A stretch of DNA of 64,000 bases from Teichococcus oryzae (GTDB lineage: Bacteria; Pseudomonadota; Alphaproteobacteria; Acetobacterales; Acetobacteraceae). Location: NCBI RefSeq assembly GCF_008386565.1, contig NZ_VUKA01000010.1, positions 1-64,000 of the forward strand, written 5' to 3'. Positions 24,280 to 32,411 of the stretch are shown here, in pieces. The notes below the pieces were generated by a model. The model was not told the origin of the DNA and ran no database searches. It saw only the letters and a list, made by a program, of their open reading frames with translations. The stretch's first letter is position 1. The number at the start of each line of letters is the position of its first letter. The position numbers and the translations under genes are program-made.

Positions 24280-24552
24280 TCAGGTGATTTTCCGGATCGG
24301 GGGAGGGCTGGGATGGAGCACGGTATGAGTGTCCTCCACGTCGACCCGCGCCTCTGGATAAGCAGCCACCGCCTCGGCGAGGGAGGCGAGGAAGCGCGGC
24401 TTGAACTGGAAAAGCTTCTTGTAACTGCCGCCGAATTGCTGATGCAGGTCCCGTCAGCCGATCGGGGCCCGCTTGTCGAGATGGTGCAGCCTGTATGTCA
24501 GCCAGACATAGATATCGAGCGCCGCGGGCCATGGCGATGCGTGTCGCGAGGC
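24280..24552 (-). pseudogene. repA: Relic of plasmid replication initiator RepA
   Basis: Just downstream of the TPP-enzyme stop the minus strand reads 'ALDIYVWLTYRLHHLDKRAPI', then Gly and an in-frame TGA (24456-24454) where RepA relatives have Ser-Trp. It continues in the same frame with 'DLHQQFGGSYKKLFQFKPRF' and 'LASLAEAVAAYPEARV' to a stop at 24282-24280. This is the C-terminal winged-helix pattern of the plasmid RepA family. Only about 85 residues remain and the N-terminal half is gone, so the copy is dead. It is a scar of a plasmid that merged into this replicon or was rearranged. The family call rests on pattern recognition. Confidence 0.65.
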
Positions 24553-24553
24553 T

Positions 24554-26212
24554 TCAATCCGACGCGGCTTCAAGCGTGGGCCGCCTTGCGCCATGCGGCA
24601 GCACCGCCTGCAGCGATGTGCGGATGACGGCAACAAGCGGCCCCGGTGCGCGCAGCGCCGCCTCCAGCGCCGGCAGCCCCGCCTCCGTGTCCACCCGCAG
24701 CAGCGGAGCTCCGAAGGCAGCGCACCAGGCGCCGAGATCAGGATTGGCGAGAGTGGTGCCGGAAACGCGGCTCGGATGCTGCCGCTCCTGGTGGATGCGG
24801 ATGGAGGCGTAGCTGCCATTGTCGGACAGCAGCAGCTTGATCGGCAGGCGGCGCGCCATGCCGACGGCCAGTTCGTTGCCGGTCATCAGCGCGCCGCCAT
24901 CGCCAACCGCGCAGATCACAGCGCGCTCCGGGTGGCGCAGCGCCGCGGCCACCGCCGCCGGCACGCCGAAGCCCATGGCGCCCGAGATCGGCGCCAGCAG
25001 GCGCTGCGGCGGTCGCCAGTGGAGCTTGCGGTAGAAGGGCGCGGCAAAGGTGCCGGCGTCGAGCGTGACGATGGCGTCCGCCGGCGCGCATTCGCCGATG
25101 AGCTGGGCGACACGCAGGAAGGGCAGCCCGTCGGGGAAGCACCCGGGCGTGGCGCGGCTGTCCGCCTCCTGGAGCTGGCGCAGGCGGCGGTTCCAGGCGT
25201 CGCGGCCGGGTGGGGCGGCGGGCGCTTCGGGCGCGAGGGAAGCCAGCACGGCGAGGGCGTCGGCGGCGATGGCCAGCTCCGCCGGGAACAGCCAGCCGAG
25301 GAAGCGTGGATCGGCGCAGACATGCACCAGCCGCTGCCCCGGCGCCGGCCAGCTATACCCTTGAGTGGTGATATCGGCCAGCCGCGTGCCGAGGGCGAGC
25401 ACGAGATCGGCCTCGGCGAAGGCGTCCCGCTGCGCGTCCGGGTTGCGCAGGCCGAGATCGCCCGCGTAGAGCGGGTGGTCGTTGGGGAACAGGTCCTGCC
25501 GGCGGAAGGACACCGCCACGGGAAGCCGCCAGGCTTCGGCGAAGGCCAGCAGCGCCTCGCGCCCGCCCGGCACGTCCAGCCCGTGCCCGGCCAGCAGGAT
25601 CGGCCGCCCGGCGCGGCGCAGCAGGCCGGCCAGTTCGGCGGCGGTTCCGACCGGCGGCGCGGCGGGGGCGAGGCGGGTGGGCGGCAGGGCCGGCGCGGCG
25701 CAGGGCGCGGCCAGCACGTCCTCGGGCAGGGACAGCACCACGGGCCCCGGCACGCCCTGGGTCGCCATGTTCCAGGCGCGGGCGGCCAGCTCCGGCACCT
25801 CGTCCGGATGCGTGGCCTCGCCCACCCATTTGGCGATGCCGCCGAACATCGCCCCGTAGTCGATCTCCTGGAAGGCGCGGCGGCGCAGGTCGCGCTTCTC
25901 CACCTGCCCGATCAGCAGGATCAGCGGCACGGCGTCCTGCTCGGCGGTGTGCAGCGCGATGGCGGCGTTGCAGGCGCCGGGGCCCCGCGAAACCAGCACA
26001 ATGCCGGGCCGGCCGGTGAGCTTCGCGTCGGCCACCGCCATGAAGCCCGCGCCGCCCTCATGGCGGCAGGTCACGAGGTCGACCGAGGGGTGCGCGTGCA
26101 GCGCGTCGAGCAGCGCGATGTAGGACTCCCCCGGCACGCAGAAGGCGCGGTCGGCCCCGCGCGCGGCCAGGGTGTCGAGGAGGATCTCGGCGGCGGTCTT
26201 GGCGTTTCCCAT
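24554..26212 (-). CDS. Thiamine-pyrophosphate-dependent enzyme (acetolactate-synthase-like)
   Basis: This 552-residue enzyme has the three-domain layout of the acetohydroxyacid synthase/benzoylformate decarboxylase superfamily. The N-terminal 'DLVTCRHEGGAGFMAVADAKLTG' carries the cofactor-activating Glu. The central domain contains 'PILLAGHGLDVPGGREALLAFAE', and the C-terminal TPP motif 'CAVGDGGALMTGNELAVGMARRLPIKLLLSDNGSYAS' is the GDG-to-N signature. There is no small regulatory subunit gene beside it, so a catabolic carboligase or decarboxylase is as likely as a biosynthetic acetolactate synthase. It is divergent from a LysR gene 61 bases away, its probable regulator. The substrate is unknown. 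Confidence 0.85.
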   Translation of the reverse strand: MGNAKTAAEILLDTLAARGADRAFCVPGESYIALLDALHAHPSVDLVTCRHEGGAGFMAVADAKLTGRPGIVLVSRGPGACNAAIALHTAEQDAVPLILLIGQVEKRDLRRRAFQEIDYGAMFGGIAKWVGEATHPDEVPELAARAWNMATQGVPGPVVLSLPEDVLAAPCAAPALPPTRLAPAAPPVGTAAELAGLLRRAGRPILLAGHGLDVPGGREALLAFAEAWRLPVAVSFRRQDLFPNDHPLYAGDLGLRNPDAQRDAFAEADLVLALGTRLADITTQGYSWPAPGQRLVHVCADPRFLGWLFPAELAIAADALAVLASLAPEAPAAPPGRDAWNRRLRQLQEADSRATPGCFPDGLPFLRVAQLIGECAPADAIVTLDAGTFAAPFYRKLHWRPPQRLLAPISGAMGFGVPAAVAAALRHPERAVICAVGDGGALMTGNELAVGMARRLPIKLLLSDNGSYASIRIHQERQHPSRVSGTTLANPDLGAWCAAFGAPLLRVDTEAGLPALEAALRAPGPLVAVIRTSLQAVLPHGARRPTLEAASD

Positions 26213-26259
26213 GCCGGATGGATAGCGCGGCCGGGCCTGTGCCGGCTCGCAGTAGCAGC

Positions 26260-26275
26260 TATAGTTACAGGCTAT
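26260..26275 (+). promoter_or_regulatory. -10-like hexamer and T-N11-A LysR box at the LysR start
   Basis: TATAGT (26260-26265) lies about nine bases before the LysR start codon. ATAG-N7-CTAT (26261-26275) is a dyad with the T-N11-A spacing of LysR sites and covers the ATG at 26274. No ribosome binding site precedes the ATG, so a leaderless, autoregulated transcript is possible. No good -35 is visible. Confidence 0.3.
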
Positions 26276-27218
26276 GGATCACACCCGGCTTCGTTCCCTG
26301 CTGTCGATCGCCGAGCATGGCGGCTTCGGCCGGGCGGCGGCGGCGCTCGGCCTTTCCCAGCCCAGCCTGTCGCGGCAGATCGCGCTGCTGGAGCAGGAGG
26401 TGGGCCGGCCGCTGCTCTACCGCCATGGCCGCGGCGCCCGGCTGACCGAGGACGGCCAGCGCCTGGCCGAGGCTGCGCGCCCGCTGCTCGCGGGGCTGGC
26501 GAACCTCGCCTCGGTGCTGGACGACCCGGTGCCGCGCGGCCAGGTGGTGCTCGGCGTGCCCACCTTCATGTCCGTGCATCTGGCGGAATCGATTTTCGGG
26601 GAGTTGCGGCAACGCTACCCGCATCTGCATATCCGCCTCGTCGATGGATTCAGCGGCTTCATAAATCAATGGCTGACCGAAGGCCGGCTCGACATCGCCA
26701 TCCTTTATGACAGCCGGCGCAGCCGGGCGATCATCGCGGAATTGCTGGCTGAGGATGACCTGCTGCTTTTCGCCCGCCGGCGCCGGGCGCGCGACCTGAC
26801 CGGAAAAGGGCCAGGAGAAGGCCCGGTGCCGGTTTCGGCCCTGGCGCGGCTTGAACTGATCCTGCCGGACCGTCAGCATGGCCTTCGCCGTGCCTTGCAT
26901 CAGGCTGGGGCGCGGCCCGATCCGGCATGCCTGCTGGAGGTGGACAGCTTGGCCGCCATCCGCACGCTTGTTGAGCGCGGCATGGGCTGGAGCGTGCTGC
27001 CCCGCGCCGCGCTGACGCGAGAGGCGGTGGACAGGCGCTACATCCTGCATGGCCTCGGCATGCCGCCGCTGCGCGCGCGGCTGATGATTGCGCTCAATCC
27101 TGCGCGGGGCATGACACCGGCTCTGCGCGCCATTGTTGCGCATCTGCATGCCATGGTTGCCCTGCTGCAGGAGCGCGGCATCATGACACCACCTCCGGGC
27201 AGCGCCGGGTCGCGCTGA
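26274..27218 (+). CDS. LysR-family transcriptional regulator
   Basis: This 314-residue LTTR has an N-terminal helix-turn-helix, 'LRSLLSIAEHGGFGRAAAALGLSQPSLSRQIALLEQEVGRPLLYR'. The two-lobed effector domain (from about residue 90) contains 'VVLGVPTFMSVHLAESIF' and 'LDIAILYD'. It is divergent from the TPP enzyme, the usual LTTR-target layout, and probably activates it with an acid inducer. The start ATG at 26274 fits the normal LTTR N-terminus; no Shine-Dalgarno sequence is seen. Confidence 0.9.
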   Translation: MDHTRLRSLLSIAEHGGFGRAAAALGLSQPSLSRQIALLEQEVGRPLLYRHGRGARLTEDGQRLAEAARPLLAGLANLASVLDDPVPRGQVVLGVPTFMSVHLAESIFGELRQRYPHLHIRLVDGFSGFINQWLTEGRLDIAILYDSRRSRAIIAELLAEDDLLLFARRRRARDLTGKGPGEGPVPVSALARLELILPDRQHGLRRALHQAGARPDPACLLEVDSLAAIRTLVERGMGWSVLPRAALTREAVDRRYILHGLGMPPLRARLMIALNPARGMTPALRAIVAHLHAMVALLQERGIMTPPPGSAGSR

Positions 27219-27450
27219 TCACCTGTCCCGTTCGGCCGCAGGGCGGATCGCTGTCATCGTCGCGCCGGCCTGGGCCAGACATTCCAGCCGAAGGTTTCCG
27301 CATTCTTCGAAGCGACATCGCAGTTCATGGGCCCGAAACACGGCCCTGGCCTGCTGGCCGGGAGACCCATAAAGCTGCTGCCGCGCCCCGCGCGCAACTT
27401 CTCAACTGGCTGCTGCATTGAGCCATCGACATCTTTACAGGATACGAGTC

Positions 27451-27915
27451 ATGCGGATGGGCTCGGACGTGCACGAGGACTTTGTGGCTGCGAGATCCGA
27501 TCCCGGTCCGCGAAGGTCGATTCATCCTCTACACGCCATTCTTCTGGCCTTTCCGTTTCCTTTGTTCCTGGGCGCCCTGCTCAGCGACCTCGCTTATTCT
27601 TCAAGCTTCCAGATCCAGTGGGCCAATTTCTCGGCGTGGCTCATCGCCGGGGGGCTGCTTGCTGGGGCGCTTACGCTGCTCTGGTCGCTGATCAACTTGT
27701 TTCGCAACAAGATGGCACCCAGGAAGCGGCCAATCGTTTATTTCTCCGTGCTGCTCGCGATGTGGGTGGTGGGCCTCGTCAATGCCTTTGTCCACGCGAA
27801 GGATGCATGGGCCACAATGCCGGAAGGCCTTTACCTGTCGGCGGCATCGGCGTTCCTGGCACTTGTCGCGGCCTGGATCGGCTATTCGGGCTTTCGTACC
27901 GGAAAGGTTGGATGA
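27451..27915 (+). CDS. DUF2231-type membrane protein
   Basis: This protein of about 154 residues has four membrane segments after a 25-residue cytosolic start. 'IHPLHAILLAFPFPLFLGALLSDLAY' is the DUF2231 signature with its His-Pro pair, and further helices lie near residues 55-80, 90-115 and 125-148. It overlaps the following sorbosone-dehydrogenase-like gene by four bases (ATGA), so the two are translationally coupled. DUF2231 proteins often accompany periplasmic oxidoreductases and may serve as a membrane anchor or electron path; that is inference. ATG 27451 is favoured over TTG 27418 or ATG 27457, though no start has a strong ribosome site. Confidence 0.75.
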   Translation: MRMGSDVHEDFVAARSDPGPRRSIHPLHAILLAFPFPLFLGALLSDLAYSSSFQIQWANFSAWLIAGGLLAGALTLLWSLINLFRNKMAPRKRPIVYFSVLLAMWVVGLVNAFVHAKDAWATMPEGLYLSAASAFLALVAAWIGYSGFRTGKVG

Positions 27916-29195
27916 TGCGCCCGTTCCTGCTGGCCGGTGCCCTGGCGATCACCCTGGCTGCCTGCGACGGAGAGGTTGACCCGGCGCAATATGGGCCCAG
28001 CCCCGACCTGGCCGAGCCGCAGCGCGGTCTTTTGCCGGACATGACGATCCCCAAGCCGGCCAATTGGGGCAATGATCGCCCGACGGTGCCGCAAGGATAC
28101 AAGATCGAAGCCATCGCCACGAACCTCAAAATCCCGCGCCAGACCCTGATGTTGCCCAATGGCGACATTCTGGTTGCCGAGGGATCGGGCGGCAACGCGC
28201 CGGCCCTCCGCCCCAAGGACATCATCGCGAGCTATATCAAGGGCCTGGGAAAAAGCTCGGTTGAGGGCGGAAACCGCCTCACGCTTCTGCGGGACGGCGA
28301 TGGCGACGGAACCTATGAAGTGCAGGGCGTCTTCGCCGATCATCTCAACGCGCCCTATGGCCTCGCCTTCGTCAATGGCGCGATTTACGTCGCCAACCAG
28401 GATTCGCTGGTGCGCTTCGATTACCGCGACGGACAAACCGAGGCAGCCGGGCCTCCGGCAAAGGTCACGGACCTGCCGTCGGCAATCAACCACCATTGGA
28501 CAAAGGCGCTGACCGCCAGCCCTGACGGTCGGTTCCTGTATGTCGGCATAGGCTCCAACAGCAACATCACCGAACGAGGCATGGAGGCCGAGGTTGACCG
28601 GGCCATGGTATGGCGGGTCGATGCGGAAACGGGAGCGCACAAGCCCTATGCCACCGGTCTCCGCAATCCCACGGCGCTCGCGATCCAGCCGGGAACGGAG
28701 CAGCTCTGGGCCGTTGTGAACGAGCGGGATGAAATTGGGCCCAATCTTGTTCCGGACTATCTGACCACCGTGCGTGAGGGCGGCTTCTACGGCTGGCCCT
28801 ACAGCTATTGGGGGCAGATCGTCGATCCCCGCGCGCAACCGCAGGATCCGCAAAAGGTCGCCTCAGCCATTCGCCCCGACTACAGCCTGGGATCGCATGT
28901 CGCGGCGCTTGGACTGGCCTTCTCGGTTCCGGCAATGGGTGGGAACTTCGCCGAAGGCGTGTTTGTTGGCCAGCATGGCAGCTGGAACCGCAACGTGCCG
29001 GTCGGCTACAAGGTGGTTTTCGTTCCGTTTCGCGACGGGCGTCCGGCGGGAGACCCGGTCGATTTCGTGTCCGGCTTCCTGGACGGAAGTGGCAACACGC
29101 GCGGACGCCCGGTCGGGGTGACAATAGATCCGCGCGGCGCCTTGATCGTTGCCGACGACCTGTCGAACACGGTCTGGAGAGTGACGGCGAGGTAG
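27912..29195 (+). CDS. Sorbosone dehydrogenase-like PQQ-type beta-propeller lipoprotein
   Basis: This 427-residue protein begins with a lipoprotein signal ('LLAGALAITLAACDGE', lipid on Cys at about residue 18). It continues as a six-bladed propeller of the COG2133 glucose/sorbosone dehydrogenase group: 'IPRQTLMLPNGDILVAEG', 'LNAPYGLAFVNGAIYVANQDSLV', 'GLRNPTALAIQPGTEQLWAVVNERDE', 'GGFYGWPYSYWGQ' and 'FVGQHGSWNRNVPVGYKVVFVPF'. Family members oxidise aldoses or sorbosone using PQQ, but many lack tested activity. It sits at the inner or outer membrane on the periplasmic side. Coupling to the DUF2231 gene suggests a two-component periplasmic oxidase. Confidence 0.85.
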   Translation: MMRPFLLAGALAITLAACDGEVDPAQYGPSPDLAEPQRGLLPDMTIPKPANWGNDRPTVPQGYKIEAIATNLKIPRQTLMLPNGDILVAEGSGGNAPALRPKDIIASYIKGLGKSSVEGGNRLTLLRDGDGDGTYEVQGVFADHLNAPYGLAFVNGAIYVANQDSLVRFDYRDGQTEAAGPPAKVTDLPSAINHHWTKALTASPDGRFLYVGIGSNSNITERGMEAEVDRAMVWRVDAETGAHKPYATGLRNPTALAIQPGTEQLWAVVNERDEIGPNLVPDYLTTVREGGFYGWPYSYWGQIVDPRAQPQDPQKVASAIRPDYSLGSHVAALGLAFSVPAMGGNFAEGVFVGQHGSWNRNVPVGYKVVFVPFRDGRPAGDPVDFVSGFLDGSGNTRGRPVGVTIDPRGALIVADDLSNTVWRVTAR

Positions 29196-29313
29196 AACCT
29201 CGGCGGGATGATCGAGACGGGCGGAAGCCGTTCACGGCGGCCAGCTTCTGATCAGTGCCCGTCATGGCCCTGCCGCGCCGTTGTTTGGCTGGACCAAAGC
29301 CGCTTCAGCGGTT

Positions 29314-30345
29314 CTACCGCAGCGCTGGCCGTGCCGCGGTCGAGTGGCGCACCACGAGCCGCGCCGGAAGGGTGACGGTCTCAAAAGGCCGGTCCGGTTC
29401 CGCGATGCGCTCCAGGATCAGCCGGGCCGCGGCCATCCCGATCTCCCGCTTGGGCAAGGTCGGGCTGGTCAGGTCGATGCCGGGCAAGGCGGAAAGAAAG
29501 GTGTCATCCAGTGCCAGAAGCGACAGGTCGCGCGGCACCAGCAACCCCGCATCGCGCAGCCCTTCACGGATGCCAAGTGCCAACAGGTCGTTGCTAGCGA
29601 TCACCGCGCTGGGTTGCGCGGCAAGAAGCGCGGGCGTCGCCATGCGGCCCGACTCCAGCTCCGTGCGCTCCAGCCTGACGATCAGCGCTTCATCCACTTC
29701 GCCAAATCTGTCCCGCATGAATCTGCAATAGGTTTCGAACCGCGCATCGGCGCTGGTCGAGGGGCGGCCACCCATCAGCGTGATGGCGATCCGGCGATGA
29801 CCGAGCGCGGCCAGGTGCGTCAATCCCTCCAGCAGAGGTGTGCACAGGTCGATCGTCACGTGATCCGAGGGCTGCTCCAGATGCCGCCGCGCGAGCAGAA
29901 CAATCGGCATCCCAGCTTCCGTCAGCTGCGGGACAGCATCATCCCGCGAGGAGAAGGGCTGCAGGATCACGCCGTCCACACGCTGCCGCAGCAGGTTGCG
30001 GATCTGGCTGGCCTGCCGGTCGGGCCGGGCATCGTGACTGAGCACCAGCAGGTGGTATCCGGCGTCCTCCAGCATGTCGGAGGCGCCGCGCGCGATCTCG
30101 CCGAACATCGGATTGGCGATGTCGGGGATGATCAACCCGATCGACCAGCTCCGCCGGGTCCGGAGCGCCCGCGCGGCGGGAGACGCGCTGTAGCCGAGCC
30201 GGTCGGCGGCTTCGAGAACACGCTGCCGCGTTTCCTCGCCGATGCGTCCCGTTCCGGCCAGCGCGTTCGAGACCGATGCGACGGACAGGCCGCAATGCCG
30301 CGCGAGATCGGTGATGGTTGCGTGTGGACTGGGCGGCCTGGGCAG
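29314..30345 (-). CDS. LacI-family transcriptional regulator (apparent CTG start)
   Basis: This protein of about 343 residues has a LacI helix-turn-helix, 'ATITDLARHCGLSVASVSNALAGTGRIGEETRQRVLEAADRLGYS', then a periplasmic-binding-like core 'SIGLIIPDIANPMFGEIARGA'. No ATG, GTG or TTG lies in frame before the helix-turn-helix. CTG 30345 has a perfect AGGAGG (30352-30357) six bases ahead and gives the usual short N-terminus (PRPPSPHATITD), so CTG is probably the initiator. The next in-frame TTG (30135) would delete the DNA-binding domain. It is divergent from the aldolase-Bug operon, whose upstream palindrome (30414-30431) is its likely operator. Confidence 0.8.
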   Translation of the reverse strand: MPRPPSPHATITDLARHCGLSVASVSNALAGTGRIGEETRQRVLEAADRLGYSASPAARALRTRRSWSIGLIIPDIANPMFGEIARGASDMLEDAGYHLLVLSHDARPDRQASQIRNLLRQRVDGVILQPFSSRDDAVPQLTEAGMPIVLLARRHLEQPSDHVTIDLCTPLLEGLTHLAALGHRRIAITLMGGRPSTSADARFETYCRFMRDRFGEVDEALIVRLERTELESGRMATPALLAAQPSAVIASNDLLALGIREGLRDAGLLVPRDLSLLALDDTFLSALPGIDLTSPTLPKREIGMAAARLILERIAEPDRPFETVTLPARLVVRHSTAARPALR

Positions 30346-30384
30346 TGCGAACCTCCTCGAAAGGCAAAGCCCACGCTTTGCGGC

Positions 30385-30431
30385 TTGACACCGGGCGGAC
30401 CCGATGCATTGGTTGATTAAACCTTTAATCA
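30385..30431 (+). promoter_or_regulatory. Promoter region and perfect LacI-type operator
   Basis: TGATTAAACCTTTAATCA (30414-30431) is a perfect palindrome with 8-base arms and a 2-base centre, typical in size for LacI-family operators. A consensus -35 TTGACA is at 30385-30390; the matching -10 (ATTGGT at 30408-30413, after 17 bases) is weak and abuts the palindrome. Repression of the aldolase operon by the adjacent LacI protein is inferred. Confidence 0.55.
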
Positions 30432-30464
30432 GCGGCCGCCAACAGGTCCGCGGGAGGAAAACCG

Positions 30465-31226
30465 ATGAACGACATCATCCGGCGCCGCCGGTCCGAAGGG
30501 CGCGCCGTGCTCAATGGCTGGCTGAGCATTCCATCCGGCGTCACCGCCGAGGTCATGGCCCATGCGGGATGGGACACCCTCACGATCGACCTCCAGCACG
30601 GGCTGATCGACCTGCAATGCGCGATCCAGATGCTGCAGGCCATCGGCACCGACAAGACCCTGCCGCTGGCCCGTCCTGCCTGGAACGAGCCGGGACAGAT
30701 CATGAAGCTGCTGGATGCCGGCGCCATGGGCATCATCTGCCCGATGGTCAACACGGCCGAGGAAGCACGCCGCCTGGTCGCCGCCTGCCGCTACGCGCCG
30801 CTGGGCGAACGCAGCTTCGGCCCGGTGCGGGCCAGCCTGGTGCACGGGCCTGGCTACTGGGCGTCGGCGAATGAGACGATCCTGGTTCTGGCGATGATCG
30901 AGACGCGCCGGGCGCTCGACAACCTGGACGAGATCCTGGCAGTGGAGGGCCTGGACGGGATTTACGTCGGGCCGGCGGATCTGGGTCTTTCCTTGTTCGG
31001 CGATCCGGATTCGGAATCAGAGGATGAGCGCGCCATCGCCGCCATCGCCGGGGTCCGGCAGAAGGCCCAGGCCGCCGGAAAGATCGCCGCCCTGCACAAC
31101 CTGACGCCGGACCACGCACGCCGCATGGCGGGCCAGGGCTGGGATTTCGTGACCTGCGGCAGCGACATGCGCACCCTGATCCAGGGCGCGGCCGAGAATA
31201 TCCGCCGCTTCCGCGCGCAGGATTGA
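30465..31226 (+). CDS. HpcH/HpaI-family aldolase
   Basis: This 253-residue class II pyruvate-type aldolase has motifs in order: 'GWDTLTIDLQHGLIDLQ' (metal-site and catalytic His region), 'RPAWNEPGQIMKLLDAGAMGIICPMVNTAEEA' (substrate loop), 'RSFGPVRASL', 'LVLAMIETRRALDNLDEI' (metal-binding Glu) and 'YVGPADLGLSLF' (Asp). The family splits 2-keto-3-deoxy sugar acids or 4-hydroxy-2-oxo acids into pyruvate and an aldehyde. Strong GGGAGG precedes ATG 30465. It forms an operon with a Bug receptor 11 bases downstream, so the imported acid is probably its substrate precursor. Confidence 0.88.
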   Translation: MNDIIRRRRSEGRAVLNGWLSIPSGVTAEVMAHAGWDTLTIDLQHGLIDLQCAIQMLQAIGTDKTLPLARPAWNEPGQIMKLLDAGAMGIICPMVNTAEEARRLVAACRYAPLGERSFGPVRASLVHGPGYWASANETILVLAMIETRRALDNLDEILAVEGLDGIYVGPADLGLSLFGDPDSESEDERAIAAIAGVRQKAQAAGKIAALHNLTPDHARRMAGQGWDFVTCGSDMRTLIQGAAENIRRFRAQD

Positions 31227-31237
31227 GGGAGGCTCCG

Positions 31238-32224
31238 ATGCAGCGCCGTCACTGCCTCTCGCTCCTCGCCGCTCTTCCCGCAGGCCTGGCGGCCACAGTG
31301 CCGGGCCAAGCGCAGGCCGCCGCAGAATGGAAGCCTGACCGACCCGTCCGCCTGATTGTTGGCTTCGCCCCGGGCGGCAGCACCGATACCGCCGCGCGGG
31401 TGGTGGCGCAGGGGATCACCGCCGGGCTGGGCCAGCCGGTGGTGGTCGAGAACCGCACCGGCGCCGCCGGTAATCTCGCGACCGAGCATGTCGCGCGCAG
31501 CGCGCCGGACGGGCATACACTGGTCGTTGCCTCGCTTGGCTCGCATGCGACCAATGCTGCCTTGTACAATGACCTGCCCTTCGATGTGGTGCGCGACTTC
31601 GCGCCCGTCACGCTGATCTCGCTGAGCGCCTGCCTGCTCGCCGTGCATCCCTCGGTGCCAGCCAGGAGCGTGGCGGAACTGGTGGCGCTGGCCAAGGCAA
31701 AGCCCGGCGCGTTGAATTGCGGCATCGCCGGCGCTGGCAGCTCCCAGCATTTCGCGGCCGTGCTGTTTGAACAGAAGGCGGATGTCCGCTTCACCCATGT
31801 TTCCTATCGCGGCGGCGCACCGGCCATGACCGATCTGATCAGCGGGCAGATCGACGTCATGTTCTCGCCGACGGCGGAGGTGTTGCAGCAATTGCAGGCG
31901 GGGCAGGTGCGGGGCCTCGGTGTTACGCGGCAGGACCGCTCGCCCCGCCTGCCCGACATGCCGGCCATCGCCGAAAGCCTGCCGGGCTACCAGTTCAACA
32001 GCTGGCTCGGCTTGTTTGCCCCGGCGGGCACCCCCGCGCCTGCCATCCGGCGTATTTCGGAGGAGGTCGCGGCGGCGATGCGCCGGCCTGAGGTGCGGAC
32101 GCAGATGGAGCAGTTCGGCTACCAGCCGGTCGGCAGCACGCCGGAGGAGTTCGCGACCTTCTATGCCGGCGAACTGCCGCGGGTGAAGGAACTGGTACGA
32201 ATCTCCGGTGCCACGGTAAACTGA
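31238..32224 (+). CDS. Bug/TctC-family periplasmic receptor
   Basis: This 328-residue receptor has a signal peptide (residues 1-27, 'RRHCLSLLAALPAGLAATVPGQAQA'). Landmarks are 'LIVGFAPGGSTDTAARVVAQG', 'VVVENRTGAAGNLATEHVARSAPDGHTLVV' and 'NDLPFDVVRDFAPVTL'. GAGGGAGG at 31226-31233 places the start at ATG 31238. It is the distal gene of the aldolase operon under the LacI palindrome and is presumably specific for a hydroxylated or keto acid fed to the aldolase. Confidence 0.9.
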   Translation: MQRRHCLSLLAALPAGLAATVPGQAQAAAEWKPDRPVRLIVGFAPGGSTDTAARVVAQGITAGLGQPVVVENRTGAAGNLATEHVARSAPDGHTLVVASLGSHATNAALYNDLPFDVVRDFAPVTLISLSACLLAVHPSVPARSVAELVALAKAKPGALNCGIAGAGSSQHFAAVLFEQKADVRFTHVSYRGGAPAMTDLISGQIDVMFSPTAEVLQQLQAGQVRGLGVTRQDRSPRLPDMPAIAESLPGYQFNSWLGLFAPAGTPAPAIRRISEEVAAAMRRPEVRTQMEQFGYQPVGSTPEEFATFYAGELPRVKELVRISGATVN

Positions 32225-32411
32225 AGCCTACACCGGGAAAGAAAGCCTGCCAGCCGCTGCCGCGGCCCGGCGCCGCCATGGTCCAGCGAAGGAGATGGAC
32301 CGCCCGCCCAGGAGTGACGGGCGGGCCGGACCCTGAGAACGTCCTTTCCACGGCATGAGACATTCCGGTGCCCATGCCGTGGCTGGCGCATTCCGGCGGC
32401 TGAGGTCCCGG

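Noticed and set aside
24593-26710. 705-codon plus-strand frame opposite the TPP enzyme and LysR start
   Set aside because: No recognisable domain; it runs antisense through the TPP enzyme and out of frame through the LysR gene, both of which have intact motifs.
30132-30374. Alternative frame for the LacI N-terminus
   Set aside because: It contains no helix-turn-helix; the correct frame has it and begins at the CTG codon.
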